Below, in pieces: positions 1-22,149 of a stretch of DNA of 64,000 nt. The DNA comes from Crambe crambe (Eukaryota; Porifera; Demospongiae; Poecilosclerida; Crambeidae), in assembly GCA_963924555.1 (NCBI GenBank), contig OZ004589.1, positions 1,612,001-1,676,000 of the forward strand, read 5' to 3'. Both the position numbers and the translations under genes were made by a program. The notes under the pieces were generated by a model. It worked only from the letters and a program-made list of their open reading frames with translations. It had not been told where the DNA came from and made no database searches. The first letter of the stretch is position 1, and every line of letters starts with the position of its first letter.

Positions 1-78
1 TACACTAGACCTAGGTCCAAAGGTCAGTCTATCCTCCTCAAACCTTGCATCCTTGATTAAATTCAAATCTCTTTTAAG

Positions 79-12672
<12,594 letters not shown>

Positions 12673-12834
12673 CAATTGATCACATTAATACCTACTGACC
12701 ATAAGGCCAGTTGTCATGACAAATCTATGCCTAATTTCAGAACAATCCGTGATTCAAAATTGCAGCTGTCAAAATTAATCTAAACTTAGATCTTACTTTG
12801 CTGTATATTAAGCTAGCTAATCAGCCAGGCTTCT

Positions 12835-15025
12835 TTACTCTCCAAACTCGCATCCAAGAAGTTCAACAAGGTCTTTTCTTTCTTCCGGAAACAGACTGTA
12901 ATAAAAGTTAAATTCATCAATATAGTCTCTAAATAGAGCCCCTTTTAGTTCAGTGCTTATTGTTGAATAGTACTCTTTCATGAAATTAGATGTCATATTT
13001 GCCGGTGTGTAATGATTCCTGCTAACGTTACGGAAATATTCTTGAGGTACTCCCAACTTGTCTGTAATCATTTTCATCTCGGAAGATAGTCTCTTGAAGT
13101 TGCCATAGTAATGGTAACGAACCCTACATGGTTGAGACAGTTCTATCATTGGTGCGAAGTGCTCATTCAGTTCCTTATTTGGCATGTCCACTATCCATTG
13201 TATGAAGGTTTGAAAGTCCATTTCTGTCTTCCCGTATTTCTCTAAAATTGAAGCTCTCCAAACAAGTTCATGACTTTGTCGTGGTGCTAGTATCTTGTCA
13301 CGATATGCACTGAGCAAGCGCTCGAGTGGATTTCTCAAAATGACAACTTTCCAATAGTTCTTCACCTTTTCAAGACGTTGTGAATCATTAAGACCACCTT
13401 TAAAGAAGTTGCTATTCTGGGTACCTACAGTGAAATCAAATCATAAGACACCTCATTGGATTTCACCTTTTTTTCTAAACAAGTAAGACACTCGGTGGGG
13501 CTCCTTGTTCCTCATGGAATTAAATACCATGGTCTTAGTGTAGACTGAATGATCACCGAGGTGAATTACCAATGCTTGCCTTCTTTCAGCTTCTCCAGTG
13601 AGATTTTCTCAGTATGAGTAGTTTCTTCAGGTAAGATTCCAGTCAAAATGAACAAGAAGCGACGAATATTTGTACATGCTACCTATTGAATAATGGAGAG
13701 GTGAGTTATGTGAAGATTGCACATAGCTATAATATAAGATTTTTCCCACCCCCCTCCAAGTTAAAAATAACTGCTAGTCCTTGGCCATTTCCATGCAAAA
13801 TAGCCAACCATTTCCAAAGTGTTTGCAAGTATAATTATGATCATGAATACACATTCCTATAATATGTACTATTGGGGCTATTCCGAATGGCAAAATGGTT
13901 CAAATAATTATTTTCAAAACTCCTTGAGCTTATAATTACCATGAGCTGTATTTGAAAGGTACATAGCTATTCATAGATCATTATCCTCCAACATTGAGCT
14001 CAAAAGTTTTCAGTAGTTTCATAAATATTTGGAATTACCCACTGTTCAGAATAGCCCTGCTTTACAAAAAAGCTGCTATATAAGAATGTGTACTTGATAA
14101 TTAAACAGTAATGTATACATGTCGTTAAATTCTCACTATGGCCACCCAGATGGCCACTTTCCCACGTAGCTAGTTAGATATGTTCCCTGATACCCCACTA
14201 TTCTGATCACCCGGGGCCCTATGTACCTTTGGTAGGAAGCAAAGTATAAACTTTCTTGTGTCATCGAATAGCAGATGTCTGAACAGGTTTCGTCTCTCTG
14301 TGGTCTGGTTAGGAAGAACGTGTTCCAGATGGCTCAACTTGTACCTGGTGCAATAATCATTCACTATCTCTGTCTGTGACTACATTATAGATAAATTTAT
14401 TGTTATAAAACGTTCACTTGGCACTTACTTTCTTATTAAAGATTTATTCTAGAGGTATGCTCTAATTTTTTGCTTCCATGTATAATAATTTTACAGCATT
14501 TGGATTCAGATTTCAAACCTTATTATTATTATGCCAGCAGTCATAGCTAAATTAATATCAATGCTATAAAAATCCACTTTGTAGGTCAGCTCACTTTTAA
14601 TTCATGATATGAACTTGTTGCTGTGTCGGACTTCGATAGCTGTCTTAAGTCCCCTAATAGAGAGAACAACTCGACAATATTAGCTATGTAGACATAGCTA
14701 CAATGATTCTTTGCTAGACATAAGCTACAATGATACCTATTTTTAATCAATGGTAAGAGAAAATTCGTTGCATTATGTTAGCAACTCTAACGTTTTATTA
14801 TTATGGTTAGACGGTTATTGACCTCCTCTACTTTATAGCACGTACCGCACCCCCTCCTAGTATAGTCTCTCCTCCTGCCACTCCCCCCTCCCAACAATCC
14901 TAGATCCTGTAGCCACACTTACCGCGTCTCTGATTCGGTGGATCCACTCTGAAGGTGTACAGAGTAGCAACAAGAAGCACTGCGGACAAGCTACAGTACA
15001 ATAATATTCGCCGGCACCTCATCAT
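12835..15025 (-). CDS. Carbohydrate sulfotransferase (CHST/HNK-1 family), copy A
   Basis: Predicted type II Golgi enzyme that transfers sulfate from PAPS to a glycan; the acceptor sugar cannot be read from sequence. Exons in coding order: 14923-15025, 14595-14653, 14227-14379, 13580-13682, 12835-13424. The start at 15025 (MMRCRR) is chosen because a hydrophobic anchor follows at about residues 8-22. The 5'-phosphosulfate site is LPK/VACTNIRRF across an exon junction; the 3'-phosphate site is ILRNPLERLLSAYRDK. Exon order and phases match copy B. The fourth exon must end at a GC donor (AAG|GCAAGC): the nearby GT donor would put an in-frame TAG into the last exon. Copy A lies immediately downstream of copy B in the same orientation, about 0.45 kb away, suggesting tandem duplication. 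Its stop codon is only about 160 bp from the end of HEATR1, in a tail-to-tail arrangement. Confidence 0.85.
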
Positions 15026-15470
15026 TCCACTTGATGGGGCGGGCCAAAGCTGCACTACATGTTTACTGTAGATTGCTGTAATGTCATGCGCGAAAGCAAC
15101 ATTACAGCAATTAATATGTAATGTCACAATACTCCCACATTATTGTGTTATTGCTCTATGCTAGAGTCTTCTGCATGAGTAGTGTACTGTAATTTGAGCT
15201 CTGATATTCTAGCTATTAATTACACACTCTATATTAAACTTGATGAATGATGAATGCCATACAACTCACCATAGATATAGACTCAGAGACTAAAAAATTT
15301 TTTCTGTGCAAATGTATCCTTCAATATTGAAGATGGTATAGTCATTTTGGTATATATTTATAGCTATACATGTGCCATGTGAATGAGTGCACACCAAAAA
15401 AATAGCCCTCATGCATGATAGCTAAAAAAGGATCCATGTAAATACAAACTCCTGTTTCTGTGATCCTATC

Positions 15471-17215
15471 CTAAAAGTCAATTCCTTCTTCAGGTATGCC
15501 CAGAAGTTCAATGAGGGTCTCCTTTTCTTCTGGAAACAGACGATAATAAAAATCCAATTCTTTATAAAAATCTCTAAATAGAGCCTTTTTCAGTTTTGTG
15601 GTGACATTGGAATAGTAGTGTCTTAAGACACTCGATGTTTTGTTATCAGCTGTATAGTGCATTCTGCTGTGATCGTGAAAATACTCGTGAGGTACTCCCA
15701 ACTTATCTGCAATCATTTTCATTTCAGAAGATAGTCTCTTGAAGTTCCCATAGTAATGGTAACGAACCCTGCACGGTTGAGACAGCAGTGTCATTGGTGC
15801 AAAGTGCTCGTTCAGGTATTCGTTTGGAGTATCCACTATCCACCGAATGTAGGTCTGGAAATCCACCTCTTTCTTCCGATATTTTTGTACGATTGAGATT
15901 CTCCATGCTAGCTCATGCACTCGTCTTGGGGCTAGTATCTTATCACGAAATGCACTCACCAGTCGTTCCAGTGGATTTCTTAAAATGATAACTTTCAAGT
16001 AGTTCTGCATCATTTCTAGACGCTGTGATTCATTGAGGCCTCTTCTAAAGAAGCTTATCTTGGAAGCACCTAAATTAGACACCAGATTAGTGAAGAAAAG
16101 ACTCAAAAATTCAACCATCTGTAGCTAAGTACTTTTCCATGGACTTGGATTACTTTTTACACCAGTTGGCCCGTAATCACTCACTTTTTCCCAACACTTT
16201 CTGTGCAATTGGCTCCATTTCAATAGTTGTTTTGGGAAGGACTCCAGTTAACACCAGCATGAAGCGACGAATGTTAGTACATGCCACCTGTATAGTCATT
16301 TAGCTTATAACAAACTAGCAAGGTAGTTTTGTAGCCATAGCTATTATCGTTACCTTTGGAAGAAAGCAAAATATGAATTCTCTTTTGCGATCAAAAAGGA
16401 GATGTTTGAATAGATGTTGCCTTGGTGTGCCATGAGGGAAATTGTATAGTTGGCGACTCAAGTTATATTTTGAACAATACTCATCCACTATCTCCATCTG
16501 TAACTGCACATAATAACAATAATTATATGGGCTATAGAAGTGTATATAGCTCAATATGACTAAGATCAGACAGTGAAATGAACACATTTGGGAGTGAATT
16601 TGGAAGTTGTTGGCAGTTTGTAGCAGGCATGGTCATCTTAGCTATGCTATTACATGGCATGCATAGCTAAATGACAGAATATTAAACTCATGCCACCTTT
16701 TATGTATAGCAAGAGCACAGATTTTAATTAACTAACTTATTTTCCTCACTCACTTTGGATTTGTAATACATGTCTGTCAATTCATTTCTATGGAGATCCA
16801 ATAGCTCTACTTGTCTTTTTGGTTTACTGAAGTCCTTGGAATCATTGCCTGCACTGGACTTATCGTACAAATTTAGGCCTACCACTAAATTTTGATGCCC
16901 TGAAAAAAAAAAAAATGACTACACACTCACACACTTAAACTGGGTAATCAGTTTTTATACTGAATGAGAATTTGAAGTTGACCACCCCAAGAGACAAGCG
17001 TTCAGTGGACTGAATATTTATAGTTGCTCAGATCTCTTTTAATTGGTAGCTAGCTGTAGCTATATATATGAGCTATTCTTACCATGATCATGAGTGTGTT
17101 GCATCAGAGGGATGGACACTTCAACTTCAAATATGTAGAAAGTTACCATGACAAACAGAGCAGGCAATACTAAACTACAAATGGTGAATTGCACCGATAC
17201 AGACCTGCACTTCAT
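15471..17215 (-). CDS. Carbohydrate sulfotransferase (CHST/HNK-1 family), copy B
   Basis: Same family and predicted topology as copy A. Exons in coding order: 17083-17215, 16755-16899, 16354-16503, 16185-16287, 15471-16069, all with ordinary GT-AG borders and matching phases. The start at 17215 (MKCRSVS) precedes a membrane anchor at about residues 9-30. The stem exon contains the Asn-Asp-Ser glycosylation motif; the catalytic exons carry LPK/VACTNIRRF and VIILRNPLERLVSAFRDK, the two PAPS-binding motifs of the family. A shared segment RVRYHYYGNFKRLSSEMKMI marks A and B as close paralogues. The Ser of the usual PKV(A/G)STN motif is Cys in both copies (PKVACTN). The acceptor glycan and linkage are unknown. 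Confidence 0.87.
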
Positions 17216-18554
17216 TTTCAAGCCAAAGTGGACCAACCATACAGTATATTATTTCTTAGAAGTAGACATAGTCAGCTAGATAGCTATGTGGATTATTACA
17301 ACTGAACTTGAAAACATGACATCTATTCATTACAAGAGAATGGCATGACATGCATAGGGTGCAAGTGTACAAGCGTGATTCCTTGTCTGTTAGCTAAAGA
17401 ATCCATGGCGTGGTGTATGTATGCTCATCACAACCTTCTGCAGAGGCAATAAATAAGCGGTTCTGTATTATTTTTTTTTTCCAAAAATTTTTTTTCAAGA
17501 AAAATAATACAAGACATTACTAGCTACTGGCCTGTTGGCAGCATGTTTAGGAAATGCTACATTGGGGCATATCAAGTACTGTAAAAAGTCAAAACGATTA
17601 ACCCTTGGGAATGAACTGTTATAATTCACAATCCCTTCCTCCCCCACCCTCCCCCACCCTCCTTCCCTAGTTAAAAATTCAATGTATAGGATTATTAATA
17701 ATGTCCAAATCTCTTCAGCCAGTTGGTCAGAAACAGTTCAGCTTCTTTTTTTCCCTGCACAGCAAATAAACATTAGTCAGTAAATTGAAGTGGAAAATGC
17801 TACACAATGGCATTACTATATGCAGGAGTTAACCAAAAGAATACAAAGTCCAAAGTATAAAATGAGGGGTGATAATGAATGAAAATAGGGACACATCATA
17901 CAGCAAACACAAAAAAATTTGGACACTAGTTAGCTCTGTATTGTAATAAAACTGGATGATGTGTCCCCACTATAAGGCTAGCAAAGTGCCAGCTAAAACT
18001 GTACAAAGGTAGGATACAAATAGACCACACACACACTACCAACAAACACACAAAACCACTAGCACAACTTAATGTAATAAACAAAAAATAAATTATCAAA
18101 ATACCTTCCTGCTTCTTGAGAAAAACAGATGAACGAAAATTCTTTAAGGAAATCAAAAAAATTCTGAAAATAGCACCTTTTTTTCGCTGAGGTGAAATAA
18201 ACTTCAGAAACTCAAAAAATAGAAGAAATAAAAGTTAGCCGTTGAAATTACATCTCCAGCTTAAAAACTATTGTATAAAAGCCCAAACCGCCACTGCTAG
18301 GTAAATCAAATTCATAAGATTAATAAAACAACAATAATGATAAAGCAAATAACAATTATATGGGGAAATGATAAAATAATAAAGTTTTTAAGCTTCACTT
18401 TTTTTTTTGCATGTCCATGTGTGTGCATATGCATCTAAGCTATCTTTACATATAACCATACCTTTTAGGGAGTGAATTTCGGCAACGAAATGAACTAAGA
18501 GTTCAGAGGTTCACGTTAAAATGTCATGACTTGTATAAATTCATTCACTTGTAT
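17216..18554. other. Non-coding interval between sulfotransferase B and ELAV-like gene
   Basis: AT-rich sequence probably holding the sulfotransferase promoter and the ELAV-like 3' UTR. A short minus-strand frame around 17685-17756 follows an AG acceptor and ends in LTNWLKRFGHY-stop. It could be an alternative last exon, but no upstream partner exon could be tied to it. A C-rich tract with two CCCTCCCCCAC copies lies near 17639-17664. No RNA gene was recognised. Confidence 0.5.
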
Positions 18555-19920
18555 TCATTCCTTCTGAGTCTTGAATGAGACTTGTAGACTTCTTCCATCC
18601 ACTTCATACCCATTCAGTGCAACAATGGCACTGTATGCTTCTTCATAAGTTATCATGTTCACAAATCCATACCTCTTACACTTCCCTGTAGTATCTTTGA
18701 TGACCTTGACACTTGCTATGGCACCAAATGGACTAAACAGCTGGTAGAGCAAACTGTCTTGGGTATTTTCTGGAAGGTTGTACACAAATACGCAAAATCC
18801 TTGAGTACCACTTGGAGCAGATGCGATGGAAGTAAGAGCTGCCAGTGAAATTCCTCCGGGCGTCACAGCAGAAACGGGATTGAAACGGACATTTGGAGCA
18901 AGAGTGTGTCTCATGGGTCCACCGGCACCTGAAGGGTTAAAAGCAGTGTTCCCCCGACGTGACAGAGCTGCTATTCCACTGATAGCAGCTGTGGTGGCAA
19001 CGGATTGCTGGTTTGAAGATGGCTTGGCTTGATTTGCGAATTTCACCAAAATAGGCTGCGTGCAGCCCGGCAAGAGCTTGCCATTCAGTGCCAAGATAGC
19101 ATTATCAGCTTCAGTGTGCTTGTCAAAACGAACAAACCCCACACCTCGACTCAAACCTGTAGCAGTATCAATCAGAATCTTAGATGTAATGATGTTTCCA
19201 AAGGGACGAAAGAGAGCTTCCAATTCTGTTTGTGTGTAGTTCTTGGGAAGATAAGCAACATACAGGTTGGCATTTTTGATGGTGGATGATGATGGGCGTG
19301 CATAACTGACTTTTATGGTTTTGTTTTGTAAAGGTAAACCGTTTAAGCTTTGGATGGCTTTTTCGGCATCGCCTGGGTTGGTATAGTTGATGAAAGCATA
19401 GCCCAAACTAGCTTGTGTGAGTTTCTCTTTGATGACTTTACAACTTTGAATTGGACCAACCGTAACAAAAAGGTTGCGTACTTCGTCTTCAGTCATTGTA
19501 GGTGGGAGGTAGTTGACGATCAGGTTAGTCTGAGCTTTACTTTCGGGGTTTTGGGGGCCTGTGAATGAGTTCAATTGAGAAGAGGAGACGCATTGGGTAG
19601 AGATGTAAAAGTTGAGGTCAACAAAATAAAAATAAAGTATAATATACATTAAACCGCAAAAGGACTCCATCCCCACAAAAAAGCACTCAGCAGCTGATGA
19701 AATAGCATGATCGCATAATCTTTTTTCTATATACATCCTCATTCTTTGAAAGTTAGGCCTATATTTCCTAACCCAAAGCTAACCCCAAAGATGGCACGTC
19801 CAAATGGAGATATGCTAAAGATCAAGGGGTGATGTTTTGCCACTTTGAAATTGCTAGCTAGCAGTCATTATCTTTATTACCTGGGTTGCCCACGGAACCG
19901 AGGACGGGAACGGCAGACAT
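18555..19920 (-). CDS. ELAV/Hu-like RNA-binding protein with three RRMs
   Basis: Hu/ELAV proteins bind U- or AU-rich RNA and control mRNA stability and splicing. Two exons are predicted: 19881-19920 (the N-terminus MSAVPVLGSVGNP) and 18555-19558, giving 347 residues. RRM1 starts near residue 25 with RNP2 LIVNYL and RNP1 LGYAFINY. RRM2 follows with NLYVAYL and RGVGFVRF. RRM3 near the C-terminus has CVFVYNL and KRYGFVNM, ending in GRSLQVSFKTQ. The hinge between RRM2 and RRM3 is Gly/Ala/Ser-rich, as in Hu proteins. The two-exon assignment is preferred over an open frame running to 19742 because the upstream part is AT-rich, carries an intron-like polypyrimidine tract and CAG acceptor, and does not resemble ELAV. 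All three RRMs in one exon is unusual for this family. Confidence 0.9.
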
Positions 19921-20125
19921 GGTAGCTTGCTAATAAAATCTCTTAGAAAGGGACGACAAACAACAATGGGTGGGGGACAAAAAAAAATGGCTGACAAAAT
20001 ATAAATATTACGTCATCATTATAATAATCTCCTTATTAAGCGAATTCATTTAAGTAAAATTTTCTACGAGATCAAAGTGCAGCAAGCAGCAAGCAAATTG
20101 GTCAAGGTTTTTGAACTTGAAACTC
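19921..20125. promoter_or_regulatory. Putative bidirectional promoter, ELAV-like / PTH2
   Basis: Only about 205 bp separate the two divergent start codons, so both core promoters must lie here or in the 5' UTRs. The sequence is AT-rich and contains an exact ATAAATATTA stretch. No TATA box is clearly placed for either gene. Confidence 0.6.
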
Positions 20126-21301
20126 ATGGGGGACGATATTTTAACAGAGGATGAGATGATAGCTCACGCTATAGCCCTCTCTTTAGAAGGGCAGGGAAGA
20201 AGATCTGAAGAAAACCCTGAACCAGAAGCAACAGCAATGGAGTCCAGTCGTGTTCAGCACCCTGTAGGAACATCCACCCCCCTCAATCGCCCAGAAGCCC
20301 CACTTCGCTCTAATACCACTCAAAGTCATGATTCAGCCTTACATGAACCAGATGAGTCTTTTACATACCAGCATCAAACCAGTCAACAAGGACCTGGTAA
20401 TCCTTCTTTACGATCCTCTCCAGATCTTGGAATCGCAGCAGAGTCTGATGTAGACCCCATGAGTGGGACGACAAGTGGAAGAAATAGGAAGGACAATGAC
20501 AAGAGCAGCCAAGAGTCATTAAGGAGTTCACCAGAATCAGAATGGGTTAATCCTTCGAAATTTCAGAATATCACTCTTGACGGTGGAGTGGCACCAGGTA
20601 ATGCTACTGGAGAGGGAATGAGTCATCAATTGCCATACACGAGGTTGAGTAGCTTACACGATATGAATCTCGAGGGAGCACAAGGTGAATGCAGATGGTC
20701 ACCAAATAAAGATGCCCTGGAGCTCATCGTTGGCATGGGTATCAGTGAAAATGCAGCCAAGAGAGCCCTTTACCATACGGGAAATGATAATGCTGAGTTG
20801 GCAGTCAGTTGGGTGTTTGAGAACATTGGAAATCCAAGTCTCCATGAGCCGTTTGAGCCACCCACTACCCCAAAGAGTGCTACTGGGTATGGACCAGTAT
20901 ATTTTTCAGTGGATAACTTAGTTCAGAGTACTATGGAGCTGGACATGGAAGACAGCAACAAAATGGTACTAGTGGTGAACTTTGAACTCAAGATGGGCGT
21001 GGGCAAAATAGCAGCCCAGGTAGGACACGCAGTTCTTGGTTTGTATCGCCTCCTCACCTCCCAGAACATGAAAGGACTAAACGATTGGGAGAGCAGAGGA
21101 GCAAGGAAAATTGTCCTGAAAGGGAACAACACCCAACACTTGTTGAGCTTGAAACAAAAGGCTTTGGAAATCCACATGCCTAATATTTTAGTTCACGATG
21201 CCGGGAGAACCCAAGTGGATCCTGGTTCTTTGACTGTTCTTGCGTTGTTTGGCAAAAGTAAGCTTGTAGACTCTGTGACAGGAAACTTGAAACTTCTGTG
21301 A
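20126..21301 (+). CDS. PTRH2: Peptidyl-tRNA hydrolase 2 family protein with UIM and UBA domains
   Basis: PTH2 enzymes release peptides from peptidyl-tRNA dropped by stalled ribosomes; animal PTRH2/Bit1 is mitochondrial or cytosolic. The start is the first ATG (MGDDILTEDEM), giving 391 residues in one exon. Residues about 8-23 (EDEMIAHAIALSLEG) fit a ubiquitin-interacting motif. A low-complexity Ser/Pro/Glu linker follows, then a UBA domain at about 192-237 (ALELIVGMGISENAAKRAL). The PTH2 domain at about 277-391 contains LKMGVGKIAAQVGHAVLG, IVLKG and VHDAGRTQVDPGS and ends in TGNLKLL, covering the usual catalytic and fold residues. No mitochondrial or membrane N-terminus is evident, unlike vertebrate PTRH2. 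The UIM and UBA suggest a tie to ubiquitinated nascent chains; that is inference. Confidence 0.92.
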   Translation: MGDDILTEDEMIAHAIALSLEGQGRRSEENPEPEATAMESSRVQHPVGTSTPLNRPEAPLRSNTTQSHDSALHEPDESFTYQHQTSQQGPGNPSLRSSPDLGIAAESDVDPMSGTTSGRNRKDNDKSSQESLRSSPESEWVNPSKFQNITLDGGVAPGNATGEGMSHQLPYTRLSSLHDMNLEGAQGECRWSPNKDALELIVGMGISENAAKRALYHTGNDNAELAVSWVFENIGNPSLHEPFEPPTTPKSATGYGPVYFSVDNLVQSTMELDMEDSNKMVLVVNFELKMGVGKIAAQVGHAVLGLYRLLTSQNMKGLNDWESRGARKIVLKGNNTQHLLSLKQKALEIHMPNILVHDAGRTQVDPGSLTVLALFGKSKLVDSVTGNLKLL

Positions 21302-21597
21302 GAGCAAGAGCCAAAGAATTATTATCATACTCTACACCATAATAATATGGTGCTTTTAACTAAAAAATACATATACGTATAACAATCATGCACTCTTTCT
21401 GGTCTTTGTAACTCTTTTACTGTTTCTACATACGTAGCACAAGAAGGGACGTGAGCTTGTATATGTAATGACAGCTGTCCTGGATAACATTTCTCCATGG
21501 AGTCACCTCACTTGATGTATAATCATGTATCTATACAGTATGATAGTACTCAATGGTGTCATCCAATGTATGTACTGTTATTAGTACCATATTATAG

Positions 21598-21680
21598 CGC
21601 GATATTTTTCGTGGATTTCGTGGTTTTGACACCAGAATAATTATTTACAGAAAATTTTTTTCGCTATATGGTATATCATT
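21598..21680. repeat. Dispersed palindromic element fragment
   Basis: Contains CGATATTTTTCGTGGATTTC, the same sequence type as the larger inverted-repeat element at 38517-38673. Probably a short non-autonomous element in the spacer after the PTH2 gene. Confidence 0.55.
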
Positions 21681-21715
21681 ATGCATAGCTAGCTATACTA
21701 ATAATTAGTATAGGT

Positions 21716-21813
21716 AATTACATGCTTTTGAGTGTAATTTGGGTATAATTGCAAGAGGAACCGACATTTCCGAATGCAATAATACCCAAATTGCACTCAA
21801 GAGCATGTGATTG
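21716..21813. mobile_element. Small palindromic MITE-like element
   Basis: Two arms of about 40 bp (one begins ACATGCTTTTGAGTGTAATT) are near-perfect reverse complements around a short centre. No coding capacity. The rest of 21302-22149 is AT-rich spacer in which I see no gene. Confidence 0.75.
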
Positions 21814-22149
21814 CCTATTAATTATAATATGGTAATTTACTTGTATCAGCCAGGAAGCTGCATAGGAAGCTGTTTGTGAACCTGTACTAATGCTTGCCAC
21901 AAAACAACAATCCACGCCTAGCGCCTACAATTCACCCTGAAAAAACGCTGTAGAAATAGGTTAGTATGCACATGCGCAGTAGGTAGGAGTGAAATTACGA
22001 GTGAAATTACACGCGAACTAATGAGGGTAAATGTACTAGTAAATATTAACCATAATTATGATTATAATGTAATACTGGATAGGAATATATATGCTGGATC
22101 TTGGCAAAGAATAATTTTAAGGCTATAGCTAGCTATTATAATTATGACA

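Noticed and set aside
17685..17756. Possible small last exon (minus strand) ending LTNWLKRFGHY
   Set aside because: It has an acceptor and stop, but no upstream exon in a matching phase could be identified.
19559..19742. N-terminal extension of the ELAV-like frame
   Set aside because: AT-rich with an acceptor at 19559. The short exon 19881-19920 gives a better N-terminus in phase.
20111..20125. Extended start for the PTH2 protein
   Set aside because: The five extra codons begin with TTG. The first ATG is at 20126 and is followed directly by the UIM.
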